Notes: generated by a model not told the origin, from the letters alone. A stretch of 45,377 bases of DNA from Bacteroidales bacterium H5 (GCA_001701225.1 DAAQ01000013.1:1-45377), one strand, 5' to 3'. Positions 1 through 7,910 are shown, counted from the stretch's first letter. Program-made: numbers and translations.

Positions 1-3
1 CCC

Positions 4-23
4 GGACGTGGCAGGCCACGTCC
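4..23. repeat. short perfect hairpin
   Basis: A 9-bp perfect inverted repeat (GGACGTGGC and GCCACGTCC) with a 2-nt loop, right at the window edge. No T-tract follows on either strand. It resembles the many short GC-rich palindromes found in the other gaps of this window. It may belong to a repeat continuing outside the window. Confidence 0.5.
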
Positions 24-41
24 CTACGATATAGACGATAT

Positions 42-69
42 AAAAAACCTCCGGGTCTCCCGGGGGAGG
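42..69 (-). terminator. intrinsic terminator after the cohesin-like gene
   Basis: Read on the minus strand, a GC-rich hairpin (CCTC and CGGG pairing with CCCG and GAGG, with a small bulge) is followed directly by six T residues. It lies about 40 nt beyond the stop codon of the gene ending at 111, so it probably ends the three-gene secreted-protein operon. Confidence 0.7.
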
Positions 70-110
70 CACGGAGGGCGTTTTCGGGCTGTTTTAACCT
101 ACCTTAAAGT

Positions 111-806
111 CTACTTGACATAGACCTTCTTGCCTTTGCTCACCACAATCATGTCGTGAACCTTGCGGGGATCGACCTTGCGGCCCATAAGGTCGTAGCA
201 CTCCTCGGGGTCGAGCGAGTCGGCCTCGACCTCCTCGATGGCTGTCGAGCCGGGATTGTCGATGGTGACGGTGTAGTACGAGGGGTCGTCGAGCGCAGGT
301 ACGCGGGCATCGCCTGTGCGGTGCACGAACTTCACACCCTTCATCTCCACCTGATACTCACCAGAGGCAAGCGTGGGCTCGGCTATGAGGCCGACGGTGA
401 AGAGATGGTCCAGCGGATTGCCGTCCACGTCATCCTTATACAGGTTGGCGTTCTCGCTCGAGTCGCCGATTATGCGCAGGTCAACTCCATTGAGCAGATT
501 GCACGATATGGCATGGGTCGTCGTGGCACGGTCGGTGAAAAATATGTCATTGACCATATCGCGTCCCTGACGCACCTTGTTCACCCTGAACCCCTCGGGG
601 AGTATCAGCTCGAGGTTGAAGGCGGTATAGTCGAGGTCGTCGCTGTCGTGCTGATAGACCTTGACATAGTTTACGGTCTTTCCGTCGGCCACCACCGGGT
701 CGGGGAACTCGGCCCAGACCCTGAGATGGTCGGTAGTCTCCACATCGTAGGCCATCGCAGGGATTATGGCGAGGGCCGTGAGGAGCATTGTCATCAGTTT
801 TCTCAT
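111..806 (-). CDS. secreted cohesin-like protein with a sorting-type C-terminus
   Basis: A 231-residue protein whose first 19 residues form a signal peptide ending at AMA. Residues of about 30-175 look like a cohesin/carbohydrate-binding beta-sandwich: a FNLELILPEGF strand near the N-terminus, an RTTT-type segment in the middle, and a late LASGEYQVEMKGVKFV strand pair. This is the layout of the small cohesin-like modules common in Bacteroidales surface proteins. The last 30 residues (YDLMGRKV through KGKKVYVK) resemble a type IX or related C-terminal sorting module. The start overlaps the stop of the upstream dockerin gene by 4 nt (ATGA), which implies translational coupling. A cohesin-like fold next to a dockerin suggests the two proteins may bind each other, but this is inference: such modules are also found without any dockerin partner. 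Confidence 0.7.
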   Translation of the reverse strand: MRKLMTMLLTALAIIPAMAYDVETTDHLRVWAEFPDPVVADGKTVNYVKVYQHDSDDLDYTAFNLELILPEGFRVNKVRQGRDMVNDIFFTDRATTTHAISCNLLNGVDLRIIGDSSENANLYKDDVDGNPLDHLFTVGLIAEPTLASGEYQVEMKGVKFVHRTGDARVPALDDPSYYTVTIDNPGSTAIEEVEADSLDPEECYDLMGRKVDPRKVHDMIVVSKGKKVYVK

Positions 807-3800
807 TTTCTTCTTGTGGGTTTACGGTTGTTGATTCTCTTGATTTCCTCACCCAAGTAGATGTTGCGTATCACGGTGGCATCCTGTGCGTCTACCTCAC
901 CGTCTACTGTGACATCCGCATTGCGGAGGATAATCTGAGTTGTCGGATCCATGTAATAGTTGCGTGTCACCACGACGTCGGTCGCATCGACCTCGCCGTT
1001 GCCGTCGGCATCACCAGCCAGGCCGTTGATGGCCGCGTCGCTCTGACGGTTGCCCGCACGGTCGGTGGCGATGACCGCAAAGTCGGTATTGGCAAGCGAG
1101 GTCGCCGACTCATAGACAAAGGTGTCATCCTCTATCTGCGAGCGCACGAGCTCCCAGCGTTCCGCACCCGCGGCACGGGCGTAGAGGTCGTAATACCAGA
1201 TACCCGAGCCAGAGTCCGAGCCCTCGAACGTCAGCGTGCAGCTCAGTCCGTCCTCGCTCAGCTCCTTGCCCGCAATCACCGCCTCGGGCAGCGTGTAGTC
1301 GGTGATATTGGTCCAGACAGGTGTCGGGATAGGCTCGTTGTCATCGAACACTATGACGGCGCTGTTGGCAATCTCCGTGCCGTCGGCAAGACCCTTCCTG
1401 AGGTCGATGGAGTACGAGAGATAGCCTGTGCCACGCCCCGAGTCATCGTTGACAGGGAGGATGCCGTCGTCCATATAGCGCGTCGGCTCCATTGTCATCG
1501 GGTCGAGCGAGCGCAGTGCCCAGCGGGCCTCGCCGCTCTCGGCCTCATAGTCGAATGTCAGTTCGGCTATGGCATTGATTTCGGGACGCATGTCGAGCGT
1601 CTTGACAAAGTGGTGCTCTGCCGGAAGCTCGGTCTCTTTCTTGCCGATTATCATCTTGAGCGGCTTGAACGACGCGAGGTCGAGCGACTTGCCGTCAATC
1701 TTATTCTCGACGGTTATCACCGATGCCGAGGCATTGGCAATCTCGGGGTCGTTCTCAAACTCCACGGTATATTCTACCGACTTGACCGCCGCACCGATAT
1801 AGTTGTCGCCCGACGGGGAGACATATCCGTGCATGTCGTTGGGGTCGCCCGACTGATAGCAGTCGATGTCGTGGGGATCTGGTTTGGGTTTGGATTTCTT
1901 GCGTACGGATTTTATATATTCTTGCACGCGTGGCCCATTGTAGCACATATCCAGCACTTTAAATAGTATGTGGGCAGGTACTGCCACGTGATTGGTCATG
2001 ACCTTGAAATTATGCCAGGCCCAGTTGGGCTCGAACGGATTAGGCCCGGTTCCGAGGCTCACACCGAATGATTTGCCCGTGGTGACAGTGGTCTGAGACC
2101 CCCTCGAGCCGGTGATAGAGGAGCTGAAGAAATATTTGGTCTTTCCGTACATCGGTTTGACATAGAACGATGCGGTCTTGACCGTCCTGTGTCCGCCACG
2201 GCTCTTCATCATTGCCGATTCAGGCATCTCAGCCTCTTCGGCCTCGAGTGTCCTGAGATATACGATGTCCTTTGCCGAGAGGAGATTGGTGGGGTCAGGG
2301 TCGTTAATCTGGTCGAAATCATATCCTTCCTCCATCATCTCTTCAAACTCATCGCTCCACGGCTGGCCGTTCCATGCATACATGCGTATGATTTCATGGG
2401 CACCCGAATACAGACCCATTGTAAGACGTATGGTCTCGTTAGGGCCTATGTAGGGCAATACCATCGACACGACAGTGCCCGGTTCTCCGGTATCAAGCAG
2501 ATTGTCCGTGACAAAATATGCAGGCTCATCCACGTCAATGGTATCAGGGCTTGACGGCGAGAAATTCTTGAACTCTACAGCAATATCACTGTCTTTGTTC
2601 ACGAACGCAAGATTGACGGGTATGCCCCATGCCGACTGGTCGCTGTTGTTGACGACATCGACATGAACCTCATAGGGTGTCTGGGCAATGCGCGGAGCAA
2701 CCACATTGACACTGACATCCGGCTTGGATTTGGCGACAAACTCGATGCCTTCGTTCTTGGTCACGACAGTCTCCTTGCCGTCCTCCTTATAGGTGGCCAC
2801 AATGTCGTATTTGCCGATGGCAACATTATTGCCGTCAAGGTCAAACTGAACCGTCAGGTTATACCTGTCACGAGCGACCCATTCGGTAGGCTCAATCCTG
2901 ACTCCGTCTTTCTCCAAGGCCACGGATTTCAGATTGTCGAAGCCGTTGCCGTGCATATCCATCACAAGTAACCCTTGCTGCGAGCTCTTCTCGGGAGTCC
3001 ACGACAGCACTGCGCAGCGCGGAATATGCGTGACATAGAGGGTCGGCTTGCCATATTTATCCGCCACATCGTGTACTGCGAGATAGTGCTTGCCGTTCTT
3101 TGTCAGGCTCACACCGCTGCTGTTCATAGCATCGGCGCCTGTAGCCTGTGCAAGCATCTGTGCGTCGGGAGCATAAAGCTCGTACATGCCCGAGCGGTCG
3201 AGACGTATGGCTATCGAGTCGCCCGCCTCACCCTCTATGCTGTACCATGCTATCTCACCATCGCTCACAACGGGGTTGAGTGTAGCCTCGTTCTCTGTGA
3301 CGGGCTGCACGTTCTCGACAGCCTTGCGCACACGCTGGTCGGTGAATGGGCTGTGACCGAATGTGATTCGTCCGTCGGGGTCGCTGAAACGCACCTGAAA
3401 GTCATTCTTGGCGTATGCCACGGGCTTCCCCTCCTCTACGGCAAATGTATATGAGGTGGTGCGGAATGGCTCTACGGGCATCTCTATCAGGCTTATGAGG
3501 CTGAAAGGATTCTCGACCTCGGGGAGTGTCACAGTATGCAGGCTTTCGGTGTTGTCGTTGAGCCAGTACTCATAGCTCTTGACCCCCTCGCCCCCTTCGG
3601 GAATCCTGACGAACCATGCTGTCTTGACCGAGGTGGTGAGTCCGATGCTCCCGGCAAGGTAGACAGAGACGGAGTGGAGCCCGGCAGGGAGCTGAGAGGC
3701 GTCGATGTCGAGGTGGAATATGGTGCCGTCCGTCCCGGCCTCGAGCTCGCCGAGCATCTTGCCGTCAAGCATGTAGTATCCGCGCAGCGTCGAGAGCTGG

Positions 3801-4474
3801 GCGGTCGAGGGCACGCGCATGAACATCGCCTCCCTGACATCAGTGGCGACGCCATCGGGCGAAACTATCTGTGCCTGGATGGTATGGACACCAAAGGGAA
3901 TCTCGTTCATGTCGAGCTGCAGCGACATCAGTCCGTCGCCCGAGGCCTGTGCGTCGAATGTCCGCCACGATTTGCCGTCAAGGAAAAGTGCCGTCTTATA
4001 GCTCTCGCCACCCTTGAGGGTGAACGACTTGAGGAACCACCGCGACACGGTCGGGGAGACAGAGCCCCTTGTCACAACTGTGGCGTCGAGCAGATGCATC
4101 CCCTCGGTTATCCCGGCGGTGCTCAGGTCGAGGGCTATGATACCGTTGGCGCCTGCGCCGGTCACCACGTCCCAGGGCTTGCCGTCGACCGACAGGCGTA
4201 CCTGCGGAACGGCTGTTGTCCCGAGTGCGGGGCTCTTGACAAACCATCGCGACGACACCGAAGATGTCAGGCCACCTTTCTCGACATAGGCGCTGAACAT
4301 GTGCAGGCCGTCTGAGAGTCCGTCGGTCGGAATCTCCATCAGTCCGGGGGTGAAGGGTGTGAGGATGGTGGAATGGTCAAACCAGTACCGGCCCGTGATG
4401 CCGTCATCGCCCCGCGCCTGATGACTCCCCGCCATTATCACCGTGGCAAGGAGTATCTTTGCTATTCTTTTCAT
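803..4474 (-). CDS. large secreted multi-repeat protein ending in a type I dockerin
   Basis: A 1223-residue protein with a signal peptide (MKRIAKILLATVIMAGSHQA). The first 330 or so residues hold about five tandem modules of 60-65 residues. Each runs from a Y/F-W/L-D start through a GLH or G(V/M)H turn to a W/MF(V/L)(K/R) end, and they appear to be beta-sandwich repeats. A middle part of about 560-700 looks like CARDB-type domains. Around residue 870-1060 there is a DPND motif followed by a YTVEFENDPE segment, as in large secreted proteins with DUF11-like folds. The C-terminus carries two calcium-loop halves (DADGNGEVDATD and DVTVDGEVDAQD), typical of a type I dockerin, and a short basic tail. 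The gene lies 19 nt after the beta-helix gene and overlaps the cohesin-like gene. It is probably cell-surface or extracellular; its substrate cannot be told from the sequence. Confidence 0.75.
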   Translation of the reverse strand: MKRIAKILLATVIMAGSHQARGDDGITGRYWFDHSTILTPFTPGLMEIPTDGLSDGLHMFSAYVEKGGLTSSVSSRWFVKSPALGTTAVPQVRLSVDGKPWDVVTGAGANGIIALDLSTAGITEGMHLLDATVVTRGSVSPTVSRWFLKSFTLKGGESYKTALFLDGKSWRTFDAQASGDGLMSLQLDMNEIPFGVHTIQAQIVSPDGVATDVREAMFMRVPSTAQLSTLRGYYMLDGKMLGELEAGTDGTIFHLDIDASQLPAGLHSVSVYLAGSIGLTTSVKTAWFVRIPEGGEGVKSYEYWLNDNTESLHTVTLPEVENPFSLISLIEMPVEPFRTTSYTFAVEEGKPVAYAKNDFQVRFSDPDGRITFGHSPFTDQRVRKAVENVQPVTENEATLNPVVSDGEIAWYSIEGEAGDSIAIRLDRSGMYELYAPDAQMLAQATGADAMNSSGVSLTKNGKHYLAVHDVADKYGKPTLYVTHIPRCAVLSWTPEKSSQQGLLVMDMHGNGFDNLKSVALEKDGVRIEPTEWVARDRYNLTVQFDLDGNNVAIGKYDIVATYKEDGKETVVTKNEGIEFVAKSKPDVSVNVVAPRIAQTPYEVHVDVVNNSDQSAWGIPVNLAFVNKDSDIAVEFKNFSPSSPDTIDVDEPAYFVTDNLLDTGEPGTVVSMVLPYIGPNETIRLTMGLYSGAHEIIRMYAWNGQPWSDEFEEMMEEGYDFDQINDPDPTNLLSAKDIVYLRTLEAEEAEMPESAMMKSRGGHRTVKTASFYVKPMYGKTKYFFSSSITGSRGSQTTVTTGKSFGVSLGTGPNPFEPNWAWHNFKVMTNHVAVPAHILFKVLDMCYNGPRVQEYIKSVRKKSKPKPDPHDIDCYQSGDPNDMHGYVSPSGDNYIGAAVKSVEYTVEFENDPEIANASASVITVENKIDGKSLDLASFKPLKMIIGKKETELPAEHHFVKTLDMRPEINAIAELTFDYEAESGEARWALRSLDPMTMEPTRYMDDGILPVNDDSGRGTGYLSYSIDLRKGLADGTEIANSAVIVFDDNEPIPTPVWTNITDYTLPEAVIAGKELSEDGLSCTLTFEGSDSGSGIWYYDLYARAAGAERWELVRSQIEDDTFVYESATSLANTDFAVIATDRAGNRQSDAAINGLAGDADGNGEVDATDVVVTRNYYMDPTTQIILRNADVTVDGEVDAQDATVIRNIYLGEEIKRINNRKPTRRK

Positions 4475-4493
4475 TGGGGATATGATGACGCGG

Positions 4494-5471
4494 TTAGTTT
4501 GCCTTTACCTCGATGTCAACAGAGAGCTTGCCGTCGGCTGTGGTCTTTGAGGCAACGTTAAACTTGGTTATCTGCGGGTTGGTCGGAGTGGGGTCAAAGG
4601 GGAGGAAACCGCCATAGATACCGACCTGTGTGCCGTCATCACCGAGCCAGGTAGACTGGAGCTCTTCTTTGAGAATCTGAAGATCGGTGTCGCTGAAGAT
4701 ATCGGCAGCACTCATGTCGTTCTTGACGACATTGGTCGAGGTGGGGGAGTATTTGAATGGCTCTTTGGCGCCGCCATAATAGTAGCAATAAGTTGCAAAA
4801 GTGCTTGAGGGGAAATAATGTCCCGACCCCGTCTCGCCAATGATACAGTTTTTGAATGTGCTGTTATAGAAACTACCTATATCATTGGCACCACACCATA
4901 ATATGCAGTTTGTAAATGTAGCTGATTTAATACCATGATATCCACTTGCATCGCCCAAGTAGCAATTGAAGAAATTTCCTGAACTGTTGCCATTCCCATT
5001 AAATCTGCTGAAAAAGGTATTGACTGCTGTCAGATTGTCGATAGCAACAAAATCGAAGGTTTTGAACTGACATTTTACTATTCTCACATCCTTGGGATTA
5101 GACATGCCATAGATGTTGTCAAACTTTAGATAACCGTTATGATAAAATCCCTCCAACGTCAAATAGTTGGTCTCGGACGGAGGGCATTTCACGGTAATAT
5201 CACCTGTGATGACGGTGGGATTTTCGTTGGGCATCATCCCTGCGCCACGGAGGGTGATATTTTTCTCGATGTTGACGGCATTGAATGTTCCTGACGATAG
5301 GGTGATGACGTCGCCTTCTGCGGCTGCGGCGTAGGCGTCCTTGAGGGCGTTGCCCGAGTAGAATGTGGTGATGGTTCCCTCGTGGCTCAGTGTGGCCACC
5401 TGCGTCGACTGTGCCTTGGCAGGGAGGACGGCCAGGATTAGGGCCGTCACAAAGAACAATAGCTGTTTCAT
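4494..5471 (-). CDS. secreted right-handed beta-helix (pectin-lyase-like) protein
   Basis: A 325-residue protein with a clear signal peptide (MKQLLFFVTALILAVLPAKAQ). After a GNALKDAYAAAAEGDVI segment comes a run of short strands such as ITLRGAGMM, FTNCILW and FKNCIIGE. This is the pattern of a right-handed parallel beta-helix of pectin-lyase fold, as seen in adhesin-like and polysaccharide-acting proteins. No catalytic site was recognised, so it may only bind. It is the first gene of a three-gene operon and lies behind a leader of about 415 nt. By eye the centre of the gene (about 4780-5200) is clearly richer in A and T than its two ends and its neighbours, suggesting a mosaic origin. It stops after VDIEVKAN without an obvious sorting domain, so it may have lost one or be released. 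Confidence 0.7.
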   Translation of the reverse strand: MKQLLFFVTALILAVLPAKAQSTQVATLSHEGTITTFYSGNALKDAYAAAAEGDVITLSSGTFNAVNIEKNITLRGAGMMPNENPTVITGDITVKCPPSETNYLTLEGFYHNGYLKFDNIYGMSNPKDVRIVKCQFKTFDFVAIDNLTAVNTFFSRFNGNGNSSGNFFNCYLGDASGYHGIKSATFTNCILWCGANDIGSFYNSTFKNCIIGETGSGHYFPSSTFATYCYYYGGAKEPFKYSPTSTNVVKNDMSAADIFSDTDLQILKEELQSTWLGDDGTQVGIYGGFLPFDPTPTNPQITKFNVASKTTADGKLSVDIEVKAN

Positions 5472-5887
5472 AGCTGTGTGTGTTGCGTGTCCTCGACTCC
5501 CTGTGGCGCACTGTGTTTATGGCTGGTAACTGACAAAAAAAGACGTGGAGTCTGTATCTTGCTTGTCCTACCGCCAAAGGCTCTCGCATTGCCTACCAAA
5601 GGAGGACAAGCAACGCAGAGCCCACGCCGATATGACAGAAAGGGTGACGCATGGCAAAGGCCCTCGCGGGCATACGCCTGTGCGCACCGATATATGGCAT
5701 ATCCGTGAGCGTCTATCGTTGCGATGTTCTGCCTTTGTGAGAATTTGCGAGATTCTTGGCGGTCAAGAACAAAGCGTCTGATAAACGCCTTTTCCAAAAA
5801 TGTTTTGTACATTCCCCTCACCCCAACCGGCCCCATGACAAAGTCAAGCCTCCGCAGGGGGCCACATTCGGCGTGAGATGAAAAATA
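5472..5887 (-). promoter_or_regulatory. long structured 5' leader of the beta-helix/dockerin/cohesin operon
   Basis: From the predicted start site near 5887 to the ATG at 5471 lies about 415 nt of leader. It contains a perfect 11-bp stem (5559-5569 with 5603-5613, TTGCTTGTCCT on the plus strand). Its loop holds two direct copies of CCAAAGG (5574-5580 and 5596-5602). A seven-T run on the transcript strand follows (5533-5539 on the plus strand). A GACTCC segment before that run can pair with GGAGTC closer to the start codon, which would allow alternative folds. An open frame runs through the leader and ends in a TGA overlapping the gene's ATG, but its only upstream start is a TTG inside the promoter. 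A cis-acting RNA is the more likely reading. Confidence 0.5.
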
Positions 5888-5893
5888 CGTCCG

Positions 5894-5924
5894 CAAAGAT
5901 AAACATTAAAATCCTTATCCACAA
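5894..5924 (-). promoter_or_regulatory. Bacteroidetes-type promoter of the secreted-protein operon
   Basis: On the minus strand, TTG (5922-5924) is followed by exactly 20 nt and then TATCTTTG (5894-5901). This matches the Bacteroidetes -33/-7 consensus in sequence and spacing. The start site would fall near 5887, giving the long leader described separately. Confidence 0.7.
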
Positions 5925-5937
5925 TACCCCCGGCAAC

Positions 5938-6360
5938 ATTTTTTTACCCCAGCGCCATCCTTCAATCCCCAAAAGCGGAAGCCCCAGCCGCGAAGCGGCG
6001 ATATGTGGAAAGCCCCACATCGAGCCGTGTGACGGGATAGCCCGAAAGGGCGTCTATCCCGCTCACGGCGACGGTGTGGGGTAAACAACCCGACATAATG
6101 CCGGGCCTCGGAGAGGTCCACTAATTCTATGGATGTACGGAACTTAAAGGACCTCTCCCAGGCCCATTGGATCTCCTCCATATCGCTGTGTCCAGGCTAA
6201 GAGATCCGTCCCTTCATTGCGCAGATATGTCGTGGCGTAAATCAGCGTCCTGTCGGACGCCGGGACATGGGTTAGGTACGTCCGGGCACGCCTACGCGAG
6301 CTTCGGCGTACCCGGTTACGGATAAATCTGCGTCCTGTCGGACGCTATTTTATGCGGAGG
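5938..6360. repeat. repeat- and hairpin-rich non-coding island
   Basis: No convincing gene. The stretch holds a four-tier nested hairpin (6013-6081), a 17-nt inverted repeat with one mismatch (6103-6119 and 6149-6165, loop 29 nt), and two direct copies of a 23-nt sequence containing the hairpin GCGTCC-tgtc-GGACGC (6238-6260 and 6323-6345). Open frames crossing it on both strands look like chance products of its GC-rich repeats. The remaining bases up to 6491 hold only a weak GGGCCGG/CCGGCCC hairpin (6431-6462) without a T-tract. Confidence 0.6.
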
Positions 6361-6491
6361 AGAGGCGATGACTCCTCTCACTGCTATGGCCACATCCTTA
6401 CGAGGTTTCGCTCTCACTCTATATACACCGGGGCCGGGGTCTCTGTGGTGAGGCTCCGGCCCTTGTGTTATCTTGACGCCCTGTGGTGGTG

Positions 6492-6644
6492 TCACTCGTC
6501 GATGTCGTTGTTGCGGGGGTTGTTGTTGAGGTCGCGGATATCTTCCTTGACCAGCTTCTTTGTCTCTTTGCCGTCGTCGGCTTTGTTCACATCCACGCCC
6601 CTGTATGTATCTTCGGCGTGATTGGGTTTTTCTCTCTTATCCAT
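6492..6644 (-). CDS. small charged hypothetical protein (50 residues)
   Basis: An ATG at 6644 opens 50 codons to a TGA at 6492. The product begins MDKREKPNHAEDTYRG and ends NNNPRNNDIDE. It is very hydrophilic, with many Asp, Glu, Lys and Asn, no cysteine, no membrane segment and no signal peptide. The biased composition and clean frame in a region otherwise full of stops support a real gene. It sits downstream of the terminator of the neighbouring lipoprotein gene and points the same way, so it probably has its own promoter, but no clear TAnnTTTG was found. Function unknown. It could be a disordered cytosolic protein of the kind often left unannotated in Bacteroidales. Confidence 0.6.
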   Translation of the reverse strand: MDKREKPNHAEDTYRGVDVNKADDGKETKKLVKEDIRDLNNNPRNNDIDE

Positions 6645-6705
6645 AATAGTTGATGTTTTGGGGTTCTGTATATTGTTCCAACGCCCCGGGAGTGCCGATT
6701 GTTCA

Positions 6706-6753
6706 GCAAAAAATCAGACTCCCCGCACCTCTGTGCAGAGGTGCGGGGAGTCT
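6706..6753 (-). terminator. strong intrinsic terminator after the lipoprotein gene
   Basis: A perfect 18-bp inverted repeat (6716-6733 and 6736-6753) with a 2-nt loop. On the minus strand it is followed after three bases by a six-T run. It lies 27 nt beyond the stop of the lipoprotein gene that ends at 6781, and is the clearest terminator in the window. Confidence 0.9.
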
Positions 6754-6780
6754 GTATGGATGTCGTGCGCGGGTTAAGGC

Positions 6781-7620
6781 TTATGCACCGAGACCCTTGC
6801 GGATGTCGTTGAGGTCAATCTGGACGTTGTCGGCCTCGGTGGCGCCGGCGATGGTGACGAGGTTGTTGCCACGGTTATATGCCTGAATGATGTCGAGGTT
6901 GTCGAGCACGGTCTGGCGGACGTCCTGAACATAGACGAGGCGGTCACGCGAGCCTGTGCCGATGCCGTTGAGGTTTTTGGCGATGGTGTACTGGTTCCAT
7001 ACGTTATCGCCGAAAGCGATGACAATCTTGGCGGGGGAGTATTTAATCTCCTTCTCGGGATCGGGCTCAACCTTGGGAATGACGTTGACTACCTGATGCT
7101 GCTGGCCATCGAGTGTGAATGTGCCGTCGGCGCTGAAGCCACCCTCGGCCTTGACAAGGAAGGTGTATGTGAGACGCGAGCGACGGATATAATACTCGTT
7201 CCAAACCCTGTTGTAGAGGGTGCGTACCTCGGGAGTCCACGAGAGGTTGTCAAGATCCTGGTTGAACGAGGTCTGGTAGATATTGCCCTCAGAGAGGTAT
7301 ATGCTGGCACCGCTACCGGTGTAGTAGTACCAGTAGGGCTGCTCCTTGCCTGTCGAGTAGTTCATGCCATCCTTATATTCATAGTTGCCTGCGAATACGA
7401 GGGTCGAGTCGTTGGCAATGAAATCTTCGTATGTAGCCTTGCAAGCGGCGTCGTTCTGCCAGGTCACGGCGGTGGCCCACTCGGGCTGCTTGACACGGTT
7501 TCCGAAATCGCCTGAATCGAATGCGGGGAGGTTGCTGAGGTTCGAGTCGTCGTCCGAGCATGCTGTGGCCAGACACAGGAATCCGGCCAGCGTCAGGGCC
7601 ATGAATAAGATCTTCTTCAT
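6781..7620 (-). CDS. outer-membrane or surface lipoprotein of unknown function
   Basis: A 279-residue protein starting MKKILFMALTLAGFLCLATAC. The LATAC lipobox places the lipidated Cys at residue 21, followed by an acidic SDDDSN stretch that often marks surface-exported lipoproteins in Bacteroidetes. The rest is rich in aromatic residues (PYWYYYTGSG, NRVWNEYYIRRSRLTYTFLV) and looks beta-rich. The last 90 residues (SRDRLVYVQDVRQTVLDNLDIIQAYN and on) may be a small separate helical part. No family was recognised. It is monocistronic, with a well-spaced promoter at 7715-7745 and an 18-bp terminator at 6716-6753. Its job cannot be told from neighbours, which are unrelated. Confidence 0.75.
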   Translation of the reverse strand: MKKILFMALTLAGFLCLATACSDDDSNLSNLPAFDSGDFGNRVKQPEWATAVTWQNDAACKATYEDFIANDSTLVFAGNYEYKDGMNYSTGKEQPYWYYYTGSGASIYLSEGNIYQTSFNQDLDNLSWTPEVRTLYNRVWNEYYIRRSRLTYTFLVKAEGGFSADGTFTLDGQQHQVVNVIPKVEPDPEKEIKYSPAKIVIAFGDNVWNQYTIAKNLNGIGTGSRDRLVYVQDVRQTVLDNLDIIQAYNRGNNLVTIAGATEADNVQIDLNDIRKGLGA

Positions 7621-7714
7621 GTCGTTGTAGTTATTTTGAAGATAGTGATGGATATATGTTTGTCAATATGTAATGATTCTGCCCAAAATGAAGCTGTCTT
7701 GGACTTTTGACTGA

Positions 7715-7745
7715 CAAAATTACTATCATTCCGTCACTTTTCCAA
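7715..7745 (-). promoter_or_regulatory. promoter of the lipoprotein gene
   Basis: On the minus strand TTTG (7743-7746 region, core TTG) stands exactly 20 nt before TAATTTTG (7715-7722), a full match to the Bacteroidetes consensus. The predicted start lies near 7708, leaving a leader of about 88 nt before the ATG at 7620. Confidence 0.7.
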
Positions 7746-7870
7746 ATTTTATGTCATTTATTTTAATTTTTGCCCCTGAAAGTCGCGTTTTTGGCGGTTT
7801 TTGCCCCGGTATGGAAGCAAAATGTCTCCGCGAGCCCGGGAGGGGTGGCCCCTGAAGGGGCGCACCCGGC

Positions 7871-7905
7871 TCAAAAGGGGCGGGGGCGTTGCCCCCTGAA
7901 GGGGG
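7871..7905. repeat. GC-rich palindromic element, copy 1
   Basis: Contains GGGGGCGTTGCCCCCTGAA after a TCAAAAG lead-in, the same core as copies at 16861-16999 and a diverged one at 34395-34434. It abuts the stop codon of the endonuclease gene. On the minus strand GGGGGCAACGCCCCC is followed within a few bases by TTTT, so this copy could also work as a weak terminator for that gene. Confidence 0.6.
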
Positions 7906-7910
7906 GAGGA

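Noticed and set aside
788..1966. 392-codon plus-strand frame
   Set aside because: Antisense shadow of the dockerin gene in GC-rich DNA; the minus frame has a signal peptide and domains.
5468..5896. 142-codon frame on the minus strand through the operon leader
   Set aside because: Its start is a TTG within the -7 box, there is no recognisable domain, and the region has RNA-type inverted repeats. The ATGA junction with the next gene keeps it worth a note, so it is mentioned under the leader finding.
5915..6181. 88-codon minus-strand frame across the nested hairpin
   Set aside because: It translates repeat arms and has low-complexity Arg-rich composition; better explained as a repeat.
6431..6462. 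GGGCCGG/CCGGCCC hairpin after the 50-residue gene
   Set aside because: No T-tract on either strand, so not called as a terminator.
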